Below are positions 46,335-60,379 of a stretch of 64,000 bases of DNA, one piece after another. The stretch comes from Fratercula arctica (Eukaryota; Chordata; Aves; Charadriiformes; Alcidae), in NCBI GenBank assembly GCA_947846985.1, contig CANTUZ010000004.1:7988927-8052926 (forward strand), in the 5' to 3' direction. Under the pieces are notes generated by a model that had not been told where the DNA came from, searched no databases, and saw only the letters and a program-made list of their open reading frames with translations. Every line of letters begins with the position of its first letter. Within the stretch, counting starts at the first letter, position 1. The translations under genes were made by a program, and so were the position numbers.

Positions 46335-46364
46335 AAGGGTCATGTGAGGTATAGGATGACCCTT
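46335..46364. repeat. 9-bp inverted repeat with receptor-like half-sites
   Basis: AAGGGTCAT, 12 bases, then its exact reverse complement ATGACCCTT. Each arm contains an AGGGTCA half-site of the nuclear-receptor type (AGGTCA-like). Spacing is wider than for classical receptor pairs, so binding is speculative. Confidence 0.4.
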
Positions 46365-49300
46365 GCTGGCCAGGCGATGAGGGCTTTTTTTTTTTTCTAT
46401 GTGTGACCTGGGCTGTGCATTATAGTCTTTTACAGCTTTGCAAAGTGAGTAGAAAAATGAGCATAAGGCGCTGTGACCACAGCATTTTCACTTATTACTC
46501 AATGAGGTGGAAGGCAAGGTCAAGCTCTTTTAGAATTGCAGTCGTTTTTTAGAAATTGTTTTATTTTTTATTGCTGCTGTGAGGTATACCAATAAAGCCA
46601 ACCTAAGCACGTAGGAATTTCAACTCTGTATCTACCCTAAAAAAAAAAAAAAATCTTTAAATTTGCTTTAAACTCTTACCCATAAGGAACATAAAGCCTA
46701 CGCCGTAGTGAACTTTCTAGACTGTTGTAAGGTGCTGTTGTGCTTCTCTCAGACCTGGTAAACTGAGAATGATATTTCTGTGTAAACTAAAGAAAATAGG
46801 CAGTGCCAGGACTGGGCTCAACCTGCCTTGGTTTTGGGAGGAAAAAACTAGAAAAACAGAAAGCTGGGGAGAGAAGAGTCGGTTGCCCTCCGTGTTTAAA
46901 CTGCAGAGGTTATGGGTAGCCTCTGTGACAAAGCCTTAGCTCCACAGCTTGATGTTTCTTTTAAAAATTTCTAAACAGACAAGGGCAGTGCATTGGTCTA
47001 CATTTCTGGCTCACCTATAGTTTCTTATAGCATCCATGAGCAAATGTTAATTACCACTTAGGTATTATATTATATTACCACATACATATATGTGTGTATG
47101 TAGGCACTTATATATATAAATATATGTATGCACATAGATGTGTGTATAAGGATTTTCTACAGTCTCCCAAGTCCAAACTTAGTGTCTCTTGGCTCTGCCT
47201 GCACCAAGGTTTAACGAACAATAGGTCTGTGCTCGGCAAGAATGCTGCCTTCATAAAAGTTATGTGTTAAATGAAATTTAGCTCGTTAATTTTATTTCTG
47301 TTTAGAGTGCAGAGAAGGGTGGTGGCAAGCCGCGTTCTCTTGATGGAAAAATCCAAATAGGTTGGGAAAATACGCATTTCCAAACTTTGAGAATCTGTTT
47401 ACAGACTGTGGGGAATATAAAATAACATGCGTTTATTGAAAAGGTCTTGATGGAGTCTTTTTGAAAGCCTGTGCCTGAAATTGTCTCTGCATTTAGGAAC
47501 CAGAGCACTTTGTGATTTGCTTCCTCGGGTCGGAGCCTATCATACCTCCCAACAGCAACCTATTTTTGCAGAGGGAAAGAAATGTCGAATGCTCTGACTG
47601 CTAGACTGGGAACTTAGTTCAGCTAACATCAGGTTTACGACCTAGAATGGAGGTAAATGGCCAAACCCGATCAACACCCCATTAATCTAAGGATGACCAA
47701 GTAACATTGTATTTGGCAAACCCACAAATAACCATGTAATAACTTTGTAATTCTATGGTAATTTCTTACACATGGTTATTGATGCCCTGTAAAATACTGT
47801 GTTACCAATAATCCCATATTACCTCTCTGCTCTTAAATACAAGGTCACTGACAGACCATGACTGTTTAATGCAGTTTCAGTCTCAGACAGAAATCTTATA
47901 CAATGGTTATAAAAATTTAACCTTAGTGGGTCACCCTCTTTGCTCTTCTTTAATTTATTTTTTTTCCTCAGATATGCATCTAGATAGTTTGATGGGTATC
48001 AGACTTAGGTTATATTTAGCCCTTCCTTCCCACTTGTCACCTAGCTACAATTAAGGTTTCTAACAAAGATCTGGGTTGCCTAGGCTGTACCCACTTTCAA
48101 GGCAGAGAGCGAGGACGTAGTTAGTGAGGCAAGTGACTCCTCTACTAGGATTCAAACCACCCCAAAACCAATCAAATATGACAGTACTGTGCCATGGAGC
48201 TTCGTCCTATTTTGGGTGTCAGTCGCTGATGAGTTGATAAGAAAACTGGATGCTCCCATCAGAACAGGAGAAGCAGGCACAGAGACTTGCCTATGAGATG
48301 AACAGGTTTGTGTTTCTCAGCCTTGGACCTTATTTACCTTAAAATAACTGTATTTTTAATATAAACATCTATTTTCTACCTATGTCCAGAGAAACCTGTA
48401 TTTCTCCATAAATGACTATTTTTCTATGGAATAATTTTTAGGTCTTTCTAGGTAGTGGATCTCAGTCATACTCTGTATTTTTTTTTTCCTTCATTCTTGT
48501 TAGAAAAGAATGAAAGAAGAGATGAATTCTCACTTTAATCCTTGATCTTAAATACTCTTAAAATTACAAACCATTTGGAATGGAATTTACTCTGTATTTC
48601 AGAGCTAACCCTCTTGTCTTGGTAAACCAGATATTGGAAAATATGTATCTGGCGTCAAATTTGATTTTTGGCAATTAGTGTCTAGCTCTAGTTAGAAATA
48701 TCAAGTGAGTTAGCAATACGGCCACAGAAAGATCAATCCTGCACTATTAAAATGGATGTGGAGTTTTGCCATTGACCGCAAGGAGAGCGAGATCAGGCAC
48801 ACAGTCAAGAAATGGGCTCCGTTCCCACAGCTGGGGCAGGTCTGAAGATGTGCTGAGCACCCCAGAGCAACTGCTGCTGCTCAGCATCCCCTGGGCTTCG
48901 ACCCTTAACAAAGCCACGGTCTGAGGCAAGGAGACGCTTGCACGCTTTTTTTAGGGCAGTTAAAATCTCATTTTCTTCTTTCACTTACGTATGGTTCTGA
49001 GGCTGGGAAAGTTATTTTGACGTCTGTAATTCATCAGGGCTGGTATGTTTTGTGCAGCAGGGCAGCAAAACTTAATTGCAGTTATTATCAATCCTACACA
49101 GAGGAAATGTGTAACTGGGGGTTTTATAATGTTCTCCAAGAAGCTGTTGAGGACAAGACGGGGTCAGCCCTTTTAGGAAAACAAACACCAAAAAAAGTGC
49201 TACAAGATGGAAGATAAATCCCGAGAATAGTAACCTTCCTCTATGCACACACGGAAGCGCTTAGTCCCACCAACAGGGTCCTCATGCAAACACCACGAGC

Positions 49301-49720
49301 TGTCCCTGCACTGACGCCTCACAGAGGGCGTAGCAATTTGCTTGCGAGGGGAACTCATTTGCAGGATCGGCCCCCCAGCAGCTTCATGTTCTCTCCGGCC
49401 CTGGTGGAATTAGCACATGACTAGGCTTCCTTTCACCAACTGTGATTGTCAGGTAAACAGAGCGAGGGGAAAATAGAGCCATCTGTGCCTAGAATTAGCA
49501 GAGTTCCTCATGCCTATAAACCTGCTGGAAGCCACATATACTGGGCTGTGCTGGGTGCTAATGAATAAGAGCAATGTCTCAGTCTCTGGCTTGACACCAT
49601 GTTCTTCAAAAACGCACTTCTGAAGTTAATTAGTTTTTAGAAGTCTGTTTATGTATTCTGTATACAGCTGTGGAGCACAAGGAATCATGTGGTTTCTATG
49701 ACCTTTTGTTGCTCCTCGCA

Positions 49721-50344
49721 ATGTTTTCTCTCTCAGCCATTCCTTTCACCCCATCGTGTTATCACGTGCATTGTTCACATCCCTCAAAGACACAGTTTGG
49801 GATGCAAACATTATTTACATGTTTCACAAGATCTTCTGTGGTCCTTGTTCTTCATTTCCATTTGGGCTACAAAGCAGCCTTTACTGGTAGCCATTTAATT
49901 TTCAGGAATGTCCTAATGTTAGAGGTACCGTATAAAGCCAGATATAATTGTGCCCTGGGTTCAGAGGCCATTCACAGACTCTGTGTTGGAGAAGAGAAGA
50001 TGGCACTTAGCTGCTATGCTTATGTTCACCCGCTGGTAATTGGAGCTACGGTAGAAATTAAGGGTGAAACTCAAGGCTGCTCTAATCTCTATTTGATCTA
50101 CAACATACACCAACAAGGAGCACAAGAAAGCAGGCGTGAATTCTGGTCTCTTGCAAGCCTAGATTCTGCCTTGCTTTGTATAAAAGCCTTGTATGGAAAC
50201 AATGTTCTTGTGAAGTTAAATCGTCATCTTTCAGCGCACAGAGATGCGATTCCTCTATCTTTTTTTTTTTTTTTTTGGATTGATCCTTATTTACTGAGTC
50301 AAGAAGAGTATTTGAAACTGACAGTTACTCCCAATTTCTGTTAA
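49721..50344 (+). other. Longest non-repeat open reading frame (207 codons), function unknown
   Basis: From the first ATG (49721, with G at -3) the frame is open for 207 codons. It stays open upstream to at least 49670, without an earlier ATG. The predicted product is mixed in composition with cysteines and hydrophobic stretches, and contains a run of phenylalanines read from a 16-T tract at about 50261-50276. I recognise no domain, signal-peptide design or family. It is longer than expected by chance in AT-rich DNA, though one such frame in 64 kb is not impossible. No splice or promoter evidence was found. Confidence 0.15.
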
Positions 50345-53300
50345 GGGATTGGCTAAAGAGAGGTTCTGTTTGGCTCAAGATTACATGTCAAGCTTTTGAA
50401 TGTACAAAGAGGATGCAAAGTTAAAAATCTACTTTTCATGCTAATTGTCAGGCTTATAGAGTCATTTGGATTTACTAAGTCCATTTGCATGTCTGATAGT
50501 CAGTGGGATCACTTACTGGTATGATGACTACTGGCAGCAGCACTCACTGTGTTTTCTGCAGCCTCCGTCTCTCTTCCATGATAATCCCTGGTCCTGTCAC
50601 TGAAATCTAGCCTTCTCCCAAATAGAATGATAGCTGCTCACCTCTCATAGCGTGCGTAATGCGTATTCTGTTTGGCAATTAGCTGAAAATTGTAAAATAT
50701 GCATTTTAAAAGACTGTGTTTAATGAGAGGAAATAACCTTAAATGTGATGTTTGCTTGTAAGCCACCTCTGAGGGGTATACCTGCACATAAGGATGTAGA
50801 AAAGGTTCTTAGCCCTCATAGTTTTTAAAATTAGCTTCTAGACACTTGCAAGCAGTGAAGTGCTAATTTAAAGCCTTTTGATGTGGCACAATTCCCTTCA
50901 ATATGCAGAGGCGAGCGCAGAAAGAGAAAGTGCCAGCCCCCTTGGAAGGGACGGCGTTCCAGCACCAACAATGCCTTCATTGTTCTCCTGCCCGGAGAGG
51001 CTGGAAGCAGCGGTGACCCCCAAGCAGTCCCTTTGGAAAAGGAAAACTGCTTTGCAATAATAATTATTCCTTGAGTTCAAAAGACTAAGCCTTCCCCTGA
51101 AAGAAATAAAATGATTACAAATTCACACAACAGCTGGCTGAAGTTGAATGAAGATGTCAATTACGCAGATGAGGAAAAAAGAAATGGTGCCTTAAAATGC
51201 TTCAAAGGAATGGCTACGTATAAATGTGTTTGGTTTTGTAAAAATAGATCTACAGTGCTATGATCGGCCCAATTAGTGTTTCTCTTCTGAATGCCATTCC
51301 TTCCTTAAATGCTTTCAGTTACTTGAATAACCACAGATTTCTCTGAATGAATAAACCCTCCTGTTACCTTTTCAAAGTGTCTGAAAGCTTGATCTAAAAT
51401 GTTACTTGATCCTCTCTATCTTTCGCAGCCAAATCGGTTGTTGTTCACAGACTGACCAGTGTGTTGTTCTCACTTTATGAACAGCAAGAATAGGCTCATC
51501 TACTGCTTTCCTTCAGGAGAAGGGACAGCTTATTTATTCAGTTATATACTAGACCTTCCCTCCTGTAGTTAAAGGGATGGTCCAGGTTTCACTTAGTGGG
51601 TACGAAACATGGCAGAAAAACTCAGGATACAACTGAAAGTTGAAATAAAGGATAGATTTCTGACTGCAGTAAAAAAAAAAAAAAAAAATTAGAGCAAAAG
51701 GCTGTTGGTTTTTTTTTTCCCTTATAAGACTGTGATGCTTTGATCAATGACTACCATGAATATGCAAAGGGTTTCTTTCCAGTGGGAATTAAAATTGGTC
51801 TTGTGTTTCTTACCACTGTCATACCTCTGAGTGTGGCAAAGTTACTATGCAGCATCCAATGAATCATCTACGCTTATGCGTGTGGGACAAAGCTCTGCCT
51901 GAGAAAAGGGAAAAGTAACTTTTGAGGTTATTTAGACACAGTGTTCCACATATTAACGTTCTTTCCTTTATCTGGGTGGGCTTTGTCTGTGCCACAGAAT
52001 GGGGTTAGTAGCAGGTTCCCCCCTAAGACCATGCAGTCACTCGAGGGTGAGCAATTTTGTATACGAAATTTCCAAGTGTAAAGCTTGGGGAAACGTGAAT
52101 TGCTATATGATATCCGAAAGAAACTAGGTTCTCAGTGCCGCTACAGGGATGACTTTTTTGTGGAAGGGCACTGGCTTTGTGCGGTCTCACATCTTCCAGC
52201 TCAGGTAGAGAAGGGCTGCGCGTTGAACATATATATGGCCTGACTGTAGGATTCTCTGCAGCCCTGCCTTGAATGAGAAACCAACCTGCAAACTGTGTGC
52301 TCTGTTAACAGTTGGCACAGGGGAAATGATCCTGTCATCTAATGCGATGCAGTTGTTATTTTTGTATCCTGTCAAGTCGCCATTTTTAATTTGTTCTTAA
52401 TACATTTTCACAGACAAATGATCGACCCTATGAAGTCCCTTTCTAGAGGGATCCTATTTACCTTCTATTGGCTTTGTATGTATTTTATTGACTCAGACAT
52501 TTGCTTTTAAAAGTGTGTTACTGGTAAATGTTTAAGTGCCTTTTAGACTCTTTGGCTACTACACTATTTCATAAAAAAAAGTAATTCCCAAAAAGGATGA
52601 CACTGCAGTTCCAAGCTGTACTTGCATCCAACTTCACTATATATATGGGAAAAAAAAAAAAAAAAAACAATCAGAAGTTAAAGCTCAGGACCTTTGGGAG
52701 TCATGATCTCTCCAGGACTCACCAACCCAAGTGCTACGGCTGTCCGTGGTCACCCCCAATTGCTCATGTTTTCCTTGGTGCGTGAGGTTTTGGGGTTACC
52801 ACTGAATTGCTGATGAACAGATTCTCATCACTTCAAAGGCACAGATGTGGGATGGAGCAGCAGAGCCAACTCCCTCCTCAGGGTTCAGTCCTGTGGTGCA
52901 TAACATATCTGTGAAGGAATGAGTTTGTGAGGTTGATAGCAAACATGTAATCCTTCAAATGGTTATGTCTTCACAGCATTAATATCTGGATTTTTTTTAA
53001 TTTTTTTTTATTTCCTAAATGGGTTATGAATACTACATGCTTTTCTGCGCTGATACCTATCTTCAGCCCTCAGGGCTTTAACCGTCAATGTCATTGTCAC
53101 CAGTCAACCGACAATATCTTTCTTGGATGATGTTCTTTTGCTGTCTTCCAGGAAAATAACTTTTTTGACTCATTCATACCGTCGTTGGTCTTGTGGAGTA
53201 TCTGTTCCTGACAGAAACCCTAGACTAAAGAAAATGTGAAGGAGATTCAAACATCATACCCAACAAATGATGCTAGCTGAAATAGGTGCTTCTTTCTCAT

Positions 53301-56300
53301 TTTTTACCTACTTCTTTTGTACACTTATCTTCTTATAAGGATGCTAAATAACATCCTTATAGGGATGCTAAATATTAGAAGTACTATGTGCTCAAGCCTT
53401 GCTAGCATAGCATGATTTAGCTTGGAAATTCCTAAAACGTTTCCAAAATATTACCTGCACTGATACTCAAGCTAATTTTGCACACGGATGGTCTTCAACT
53501 GATGTAGAAAATAAGGTCAGTGTGACTGGCAGAGCTGGGTTTATGGAAAATAAATTAATCTGGGAAATGAAGAGAATAGAGTTCCCTTTTGTATTTGTTA
53601 TCTGCTGGAAATATTATTAGAATATCTGACTCTATTGAGCGCTGTTATCTTAAGAAAACTAACACTGACTTGGAGTACATGGGGATGATGGGATAGTAAT
53701 TTGTGATTGGGTTCATGCTACTATTTGTGTATACAGGATAGCATTTTTCTTTTTGTGTGCATGGCACATTCCTAAACTGTAATTGCTAGACTTTCCAAGT
53801 TCCTCTAGCTGCCAAATCCCCCACTGTGACTCTAGCAGTGTTTTGCATTAGCTGTACCGAACAGTAAATATTATAAAGAAAATAACCATCAGTAAGTATT
53901 CTGCTAATGCATCTAAACCGCTAACCCCCTGAAATTACTTTTGACCAGTTGGATATAGCCCCAGATTTCAAGGCCGTTTACAAAACAAATTCATCTTTTG
54001 GTGTTGTAGTCATTACTCTTAGTCCACCAGCCACTGCAAGCTGTGAGAGCCTCTTTATCTTCTTGTACCATATCTGCAACATTTTAAATGTTAACACCTA
54101 TCCTTTGTCATTCGTTGAGCACATTGAATATTGAACCTGTGCTTACAACATTGGAACCTTCAAAACACAATACAAAAGACAAAAAATGCTTCCTGTTGAA
54201 TAAAATAACAACAGAAATCTGTTGACGTAGTCACCACTGAAAGAATACACTGCATAAAAGGAAGTTCAGCAAAATGAATGGGCACCAATTCTTGGCAGCA
54301 TCCCAGATTTTAAAATTAAATTCTAACTTATTTTTTGTTGGAAAGAACAGAGAGATAAAACTAAAGTTATTCTTCCTGCAGTTAGGAGCACTACGCTTCT
54401 TATATGCTCTTAAAACTTCCAAAATCCCATTTGAAGAATGAATATTTCTTGTAACATTTTTTTTTTTTATGAGACAGCATGTACAGTGTTAGTTTTGTTG
54501 GACTGTTTCCATTTTTAATTTATTTAGGGATGAGTTCTAAATGCTAAAATAAATTAAAATGGCACGAATCATCGTCCAGAACTTGAAATAAAGCTACCTC
54601 AGGTGCAAATAATATTTAAGAAATACTAAAAAGAAAGCTGCTGTCTAAAAAGGTGTGAAATGTAGGATTTCTTCAGAGTTCTTCATAAGACTAAGGTGAC
54701 CTAGGAAAGATTATGATACCGAACACCAAAGGCCTCATTATGATCAGCTACTCTGAAACAGAATAATGTTGACTGAGAAAGCCATGGTGAGTGTTGGGGA
54801 TTGTTAAAACTAATCTAAATGTGAGTGTGTAATGAAAGCAGTATTGGTTAAGATCAGGCAATATATTCCTTAGGTTTTGAAGTACAGACTGAATTTGCTC
54901 ACGGAAAATGACTTTTTTCTATGTTCTTTAAATCAGCTTTTTACAGAGATCAGGAAGTATTGTGTGGATATACAAAATGAGCTTGGAAAAACTATTTTGG
55001 ATTAGGAAGATTGATTTGGTAATGACAGAGCTTGCCGAGGATCAGAGAAGTGTTTTTAGTAATGAAGAGGGGCTTGGGGGTTGGAGAAGGAATACAGATC
55101 AGTGAAGGTATACTGAAAGGGGGAGAAAGAAATAAGAAGGATTAGACCTGCCCAATGGGAAGAGAATTCCCTCTGTGGAGCTGTTTTCAACATGCTCAGT
55201 AAACGTCCAGTGAAATGCCTATCTGAGCATGCACTATATGGACTCCACCTTACCGGTTAGCTGCAGAGAGCTCGCTTGCTGAGAGCGCTTTGCAGTTCAG
55301 GAAAGGTCTGTAGTTCTCATGCTTGAAACAGAAAGTCAGGTTGGAAGAGGCAATTTGCCAAGAACAAGAAAGAAAGGTGTTCTTACTCACCTCCTAGGCA
55401 CTGAATGGAAGTTTTAATTAATCTTTTAGACCTTCTTGCAACCGGCAGAGGCTATAATAGGGTTTGCTATGTCTCTGTTCCTAAAACACTTTCTCTGGAA
55501 TGCAATTTTTGTCCTATTAAAAAAAAAAATAAATCAAAAAAACACATGAAAAACCCAAAACAATCTACAACTTTTCCCAGCTGACTGTGGTATAGGAACA
55601 TGTGGAAGCCAGATCTTCCACTGCTCAGAAGGCAGAAAGCAAGGGGAGTTGTTTATTTGTCGGACTGTATTTGGAACAACAAATCTGAGCAAATACATAG
55701 AGAGGGAGGGCGTCCATGATACTGCATACTTATTTTCCTCAACTGTGAATTTGTTCCTATCTTCTGAAATTACATTTCTTTCCTGCTGGGTTGAAACGGC
55801 AAGGAATGGAACTGAACTTCATCAGCTCGAGTGAGAAATGGTTCACAGTTCAGCTGGGAATTGGCAATCGTCAGTTTAATACTCTCTTTCAAGACATACT
55901 AAGTTTAGGAGAGCTACTTACTTCATATTTATGTAATGCCCTACTAGCACTACCCTATTTCAACAAATCAAGCCAGTTAAGTGTTCTGTTTGTAGGCTGA
56001 GGATGACAGGTTCCACAAAAGAATATATAAATAATTAGCATCGTCCAGGCACAGAGAATTGCAGTGGTGGCTCGCTCTCCTTGCTCTTTTATGCGAGCTC
56101 TGTGTTGAACAAGTGTATCATTTACTTTTAATGAAATGTTGTGCTGCCTCGCCTAAGTGGTGTGCCAAGTGTCTGTGGGCAAAGCGTATGGTGAAAATGC
56201 TGTGCTTTGTCAGCTCAAGCGCTCTCTCTCGCTCTCTTTTAAAGCAAAGTTATATCTTTAATTTATTACCGCTTTTCTGCACTCTGGGAAAGCTCCTGTG

Positions 56301-56574
56301 AATGCGGGTGTCGATTTCCAGGCTGGGTTCCTGCTACCCTTGGATGCTGCAAAGGAGTTTGCTTTATAAGGTGAGCTCAAGCACGGCTGTGAAAGTCTCC
56401 AGGTCTTTCTTCATCTGCTCGGGGGTCAAGAAAGTGTTAGTATAAGCTTTCTCCTGCCATTTGTGTCTCGGATCCCCTCGTGTTCCATGACATACCGTGC
56501 TTTGGGGAGATTCTCTTCTGAGACTGTTGACCATTTGTGCCAGCCACCACCATCTTCTGCAATCTGCATAGGAT
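50345..56574. other. Non-coding stretch, no gene seen
   Basis: AT-rich DNA with A runs at 51671-51688 and 52650-52667. A small duplication plus fold-back lies at 53335-53374, where GGATGCTAAATA occurs twice, 24 bases apart, with ATAAGGATG/CATCCTTAT between. No gene or repeat family was recognised. Confidence 0.6.
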
Positions 56575-56665
56575 TTAGGCTTGATTAATCAGCCTGTCAA
56601 TTCTTTATCTGGAATGAATGCCAGGATGGCAGCGAGATTTTGCATTCCAATGTCTGCTGATAACG
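56575..56665. promoter_or_regulatory. Candidate conserved regulatory element
   Basis: A compact cluster of developmental-type sites: TTGATTAATCA (homeodomain palindrome), CCTGTCAATTC (PBX/MEIS-like TGTCAA), GGAATGAATG and GCATTCCAATG (TEAD-like CATTCC). Composition looks constrained rather than AT-simple. Conservation cannot be shown from one sequence. Confidence 0.25.
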
Positions 56666-59600
56666 GTATAATGTTTGAAAAGAAAATGGCGAGGTTACAT
56701 TTAAAGACTATAGCAGAGCCTGACTAAAAAATTAAGCTTCTGAAACACATTACAAATATTTGTGGTTTGCAAAGTAGCAAGAGGAAGACAGAACTGCCAT
56801 TTAAGAAAACATTTATAATGCAACTGGATGACTCTGTGACAGATTAGACATTTTCATTCTGGAAGAAAACATCACTAGCTGGCCAGAATTAAGTAAAGAT
56901 GAGGAAATCTTTTCCATATACTCAAGCGTTATGCTTTGTGTGAAGTTCAAGTGCTAACTCTGATATGATTTAAGGTGGCTCTGATTTCATGCAAACGTCA
57001 CTTCACAAGTGACTAGAGGAATTTTAAAAAAATAGTGAAGTTGTAATTATACGAATCTTTGGAAAATGACACACCAGCTTTATTTCTTGTCCTTTTCTTT
57101 GTTTGTTTGGTGGGTTTTTTTGCAATGCCTACAGCTACACTAAAAAATGCTGTTTGTTTTGAAATAAAGCAGGTTTGCTTAGTGCAAAATATTAATATTT
57201 TGGTTGCTTGGCTCAAGTGCTGAAGTTCATTTGACTTCACAAATTTCTTTCTGATGTAGTTAGCGGTCACGAGTTTTTCACAACTTGGAGCACTACATCC
57301 AAATAATGAATGCAGCTAAATTACCTTACGGTATTAACCAGCTTAGTCTGCCTTTTGCCATTATGCTCAGAGGGGCAGCAGTGCATGTGTGTGCAAACAC
57401 CAGGGATGTCGGCGTGCGTAACTGAATGGAGCTGTGGCAACCTGTTCTGGAGAAGGCAAAGTCAGAAATGTCATTCTGGAGTACTGGAATATGATCCTTC
57501 TGCTTGATGTTCTGGCTTGTGATTTACAATGACAATCAGAAACAAGTTTGGGTCCTTTTTCATGGTTAATTTTCATGTTAAACATCACACAAAGTAGATT
57601 GGTTAATGCTTGCATTCATATGTATCGGCGAGTATTTAAATATAAAGTTGGGAGAGCTTCACTGAATGTTCTCCCCATGTGCCCAACATAACCCCCTTTT
57701 TCCCTCTATGCAAAAGCAGCGCCCTTTATGCTCTGTTCCACTTGTTTACATGTTCGTCTTTCACCAAAAGTCAGATAGTTTCAAATTTGAGTACAAACCT
57801 CAAATCAAAGCTACATTTTGTCTCCGGGAAGCGCAAAGGTATTTCTGCAGTTTCACAGCCATGCCAGCGAATGCACAGACAGTGGGACTTTTCCACTATT
57901 GAGAGGGCACTCACTAAGCTTGAATGTACCTTTTTAATTATGTCATCAATAAAAGGTCAGGAGAAGTCTTTGTAAGGGACAGTGTTGCTAGGAAAATTTC
58001 TGTTTGGCTCATTGGAGAGGAAAGGTATAAGTGGATGCACCGTATGCCTCTCCTTTAGCAGACTGTGAAGAACTATTAAAGAAAAACCCTGATTTTCATA
58101 CTTCATGTTTATTCCGTAAGAAAATCTGGAAAAGATTTTAGGGGGGAGTCTAAGAATCTGTATAGACCTTTTCTCAAAATGAAAATGAGAGGTAGGAAAA
58201 TTACACAAGCACATACATACCCCAGTAAGCACTTGAGAGGCATTTTGGAAGTCCGAAATGGACATACAAAATAACTTTTTCCTCACATGTGGCAAATTCC
58301 TAGAAATGGCTTGTGGGTGTCTGGGGCAAGCTCCCCGAGAATCCAGGAGAGCATCTTCAAAGATGTCAAGGACTGGCCCCTGTAGAAGTCAGCAACAGCA
58401 GCCGCCTTCGTGGGAGCAGAACTGCCCCATATCTGACACGCTGAAGAGCGCTAGGAAAAATTGTGTCAATTCCTAAGACAGTGTATATATGATCACTTAA
58501 TATAAACACTCCTATAATTCAAATAGCAGGCGCTAGACTGTGCAGGTATCAGGACTATATGCAGTTTCCTGTCTGTGTAATAAAAGACATTCAATACGGC
58601 CCTCAGTACTAGCAGACATGAACCAATAAAGCTGACATGCCCTTTGTGGCAAAAAAACAAGCATACACATTATATAAAGAAGCTCTTTCCAGCATCCTCA
58701 CTTTACACGCGCGCTCTGTTGTTGTTCATACTCAAGTTACTAACAAGAGTCCTAATAATTTTGGGAAGAAAGAGCCTCAAATATTTTGAGACTACAGAGG
58801 CTGAAAATTGGGGTTTGGTTATTAACCAAATAGGTTAGTCAGGAGATCTGAAAGGGAAGATGTAAACAATTCACATTCTTAGTGAAACTGGAAGACTTTC
58901 TGTAATGTTGGGTTTTTTTTCATGGCTCATTTGAACTTACTGGAATCCCACCCAGTTAAAAAAACGTTCCGTTAATGAGTTTGATATGCGTTAGACATGT
59001 GACAGTTTTGCGTGCTGAAAGTATGTGGCACAAGACTCATCTGTTAGTGCGAATATCTTTGTGTTCCAGCTCCTCGGTGTGTGACGGGAATGTTTCCAGT
59101 AGTATTGAATTTGCTTTTCACCAACATGGCTTATAAAGATTTGCAACTGTAACAAACAGTTGCTTTCATAACTAATATTTCGGCTTGTACTCTGCATAAT
59201 CTGTGAAATGCCACAGCACAATGATTTCCCTCAGTTTCACACAGCAGAACTGTATGCAAAGACTGAACGTGCCATATCTTTTTCTTCTCAGATGTACATA
59301 ATAGTCTTAAGTCTTAAACTGAATACAGAGTAAAACTTACAAAAGTCTTCAGATATGTGAAGCTGTATTTCTATTGGTTTCATTGAGCTTTGTTTTCCAG
59401 ACTTTGGTAGCTCTATAGCAATGTTGGTAGTACGGAAGAGACCGATACCTCTGCTGTATTTTTTTGCTGTAAACTGTAATTGAAGGTTATGTTAAATCTG
59501 GGTTCTTCTTTTATTTAAACCTGTGGGTTTGGGGTTTTTTTTGTTTGTTTGCCCTTTGAAAAGCATGGGAAGAATTAATGGTTTGTCTATGCGTAGGATT

Positions 59601-59860
59601 TTTCAGTTAGACACCATTATTTCAGCAGTATCCAACGTTATTTCCTACTTAGCAGCATAGACACAGAGGCAAGGATCTCTGCTTTGACTGGCTGAATGAC
59701 TTGAACTTCTAAAGTTCTGACTTTTCTCCGATCCAAAAAGCGCTGCAGTTACCAGTCTCTCCAGTCCAAAACTTTTTAAAGCCATTGCACTACTGTGTTT
59801 GAACAGCCATACGGAAGTGCCAGCTCAGTCTCAGTTATGATTTTGCTAAGAACAAATACT
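56666..59860. other. Non-coding stretch, no gene seen
   Basis: AT-rich DNA. Open frames up to 112 codons (57957-58295 minus) with no family resemblance. No repeats were recognised. Confidence 0.6.
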
Positions 59861-59920
59861 GGCCAATCCCATTTACTTCAGCATGACTTTTTCTCTCACG
59901 CACTAAATCTTGCTCTCAGT
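59861..59920. repeat. Possible ancient amniote repeat fragment
   Basis: CCAATCCCATTTACTTCAGC followed by ATGACT, CTCACGCACTAAATC and TTGCTCTC resembles the CCCATTGACTTCAATGGGACT core of the palindromic repeats listed above. The weakest of the group. Confidence 0.25.
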
Positions 59921-60379
59921 ATCCCCAGACAGTGTCAGGATATATGTGTTCTAAGTGTTTGTGAACGTTCCCATAGCACTCGAAGAGATATACTGCCCAC
60001 CGCAGAGAGCTGCATGGGATCCCACGTTATCGTAGTCTGCTCTTCCTACATTCTCCCACGTGCTGAAACGCTTCCTCTATCTAGAGGGGGGAGGGTATAT
60101 TTTTAGAGGTGACCATCTGCTTTCAAAGGGAAAGGCCTTTGTTCAGATGCCTAATTGGAGGTGATCTGGCCTTGCTAATTACTAGCTTGCGTGTTTTGTT
60201 TTCAGCTGGCTGTCTGCAATGTTCCACGGCATCCTCGGGACATTGTTTTTGCAGCTCCCTCGAATTCCCTTTTAACTGATGTCTAAGCTTCAAACTGGTT
60301 TCCTTGCAGGCAGGTCTGCAGAGATTTACTCGAACCATGGGAACCACAACAAGTCAGCAAGCGAGAGAAAAAGGCCCCT

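Larger units (their letters stand above)
44779..49720. other. Non-coding stretch, no gene seen
   Basis: AT-rich DNA with a G-rich tract at 45096-45116, an A run at about 46639-46653, a TA/TG-rich tract at 47080-47150 and the inverted repeat at 46335-46364. Open frames are under 85 codons. Confidence 0.6.

Noticed and set aside
47080..47150. TA/TG-rich tract as a regulatory region
   Set aside because: Low-complexity dinucleotide sequence with no further motif support.
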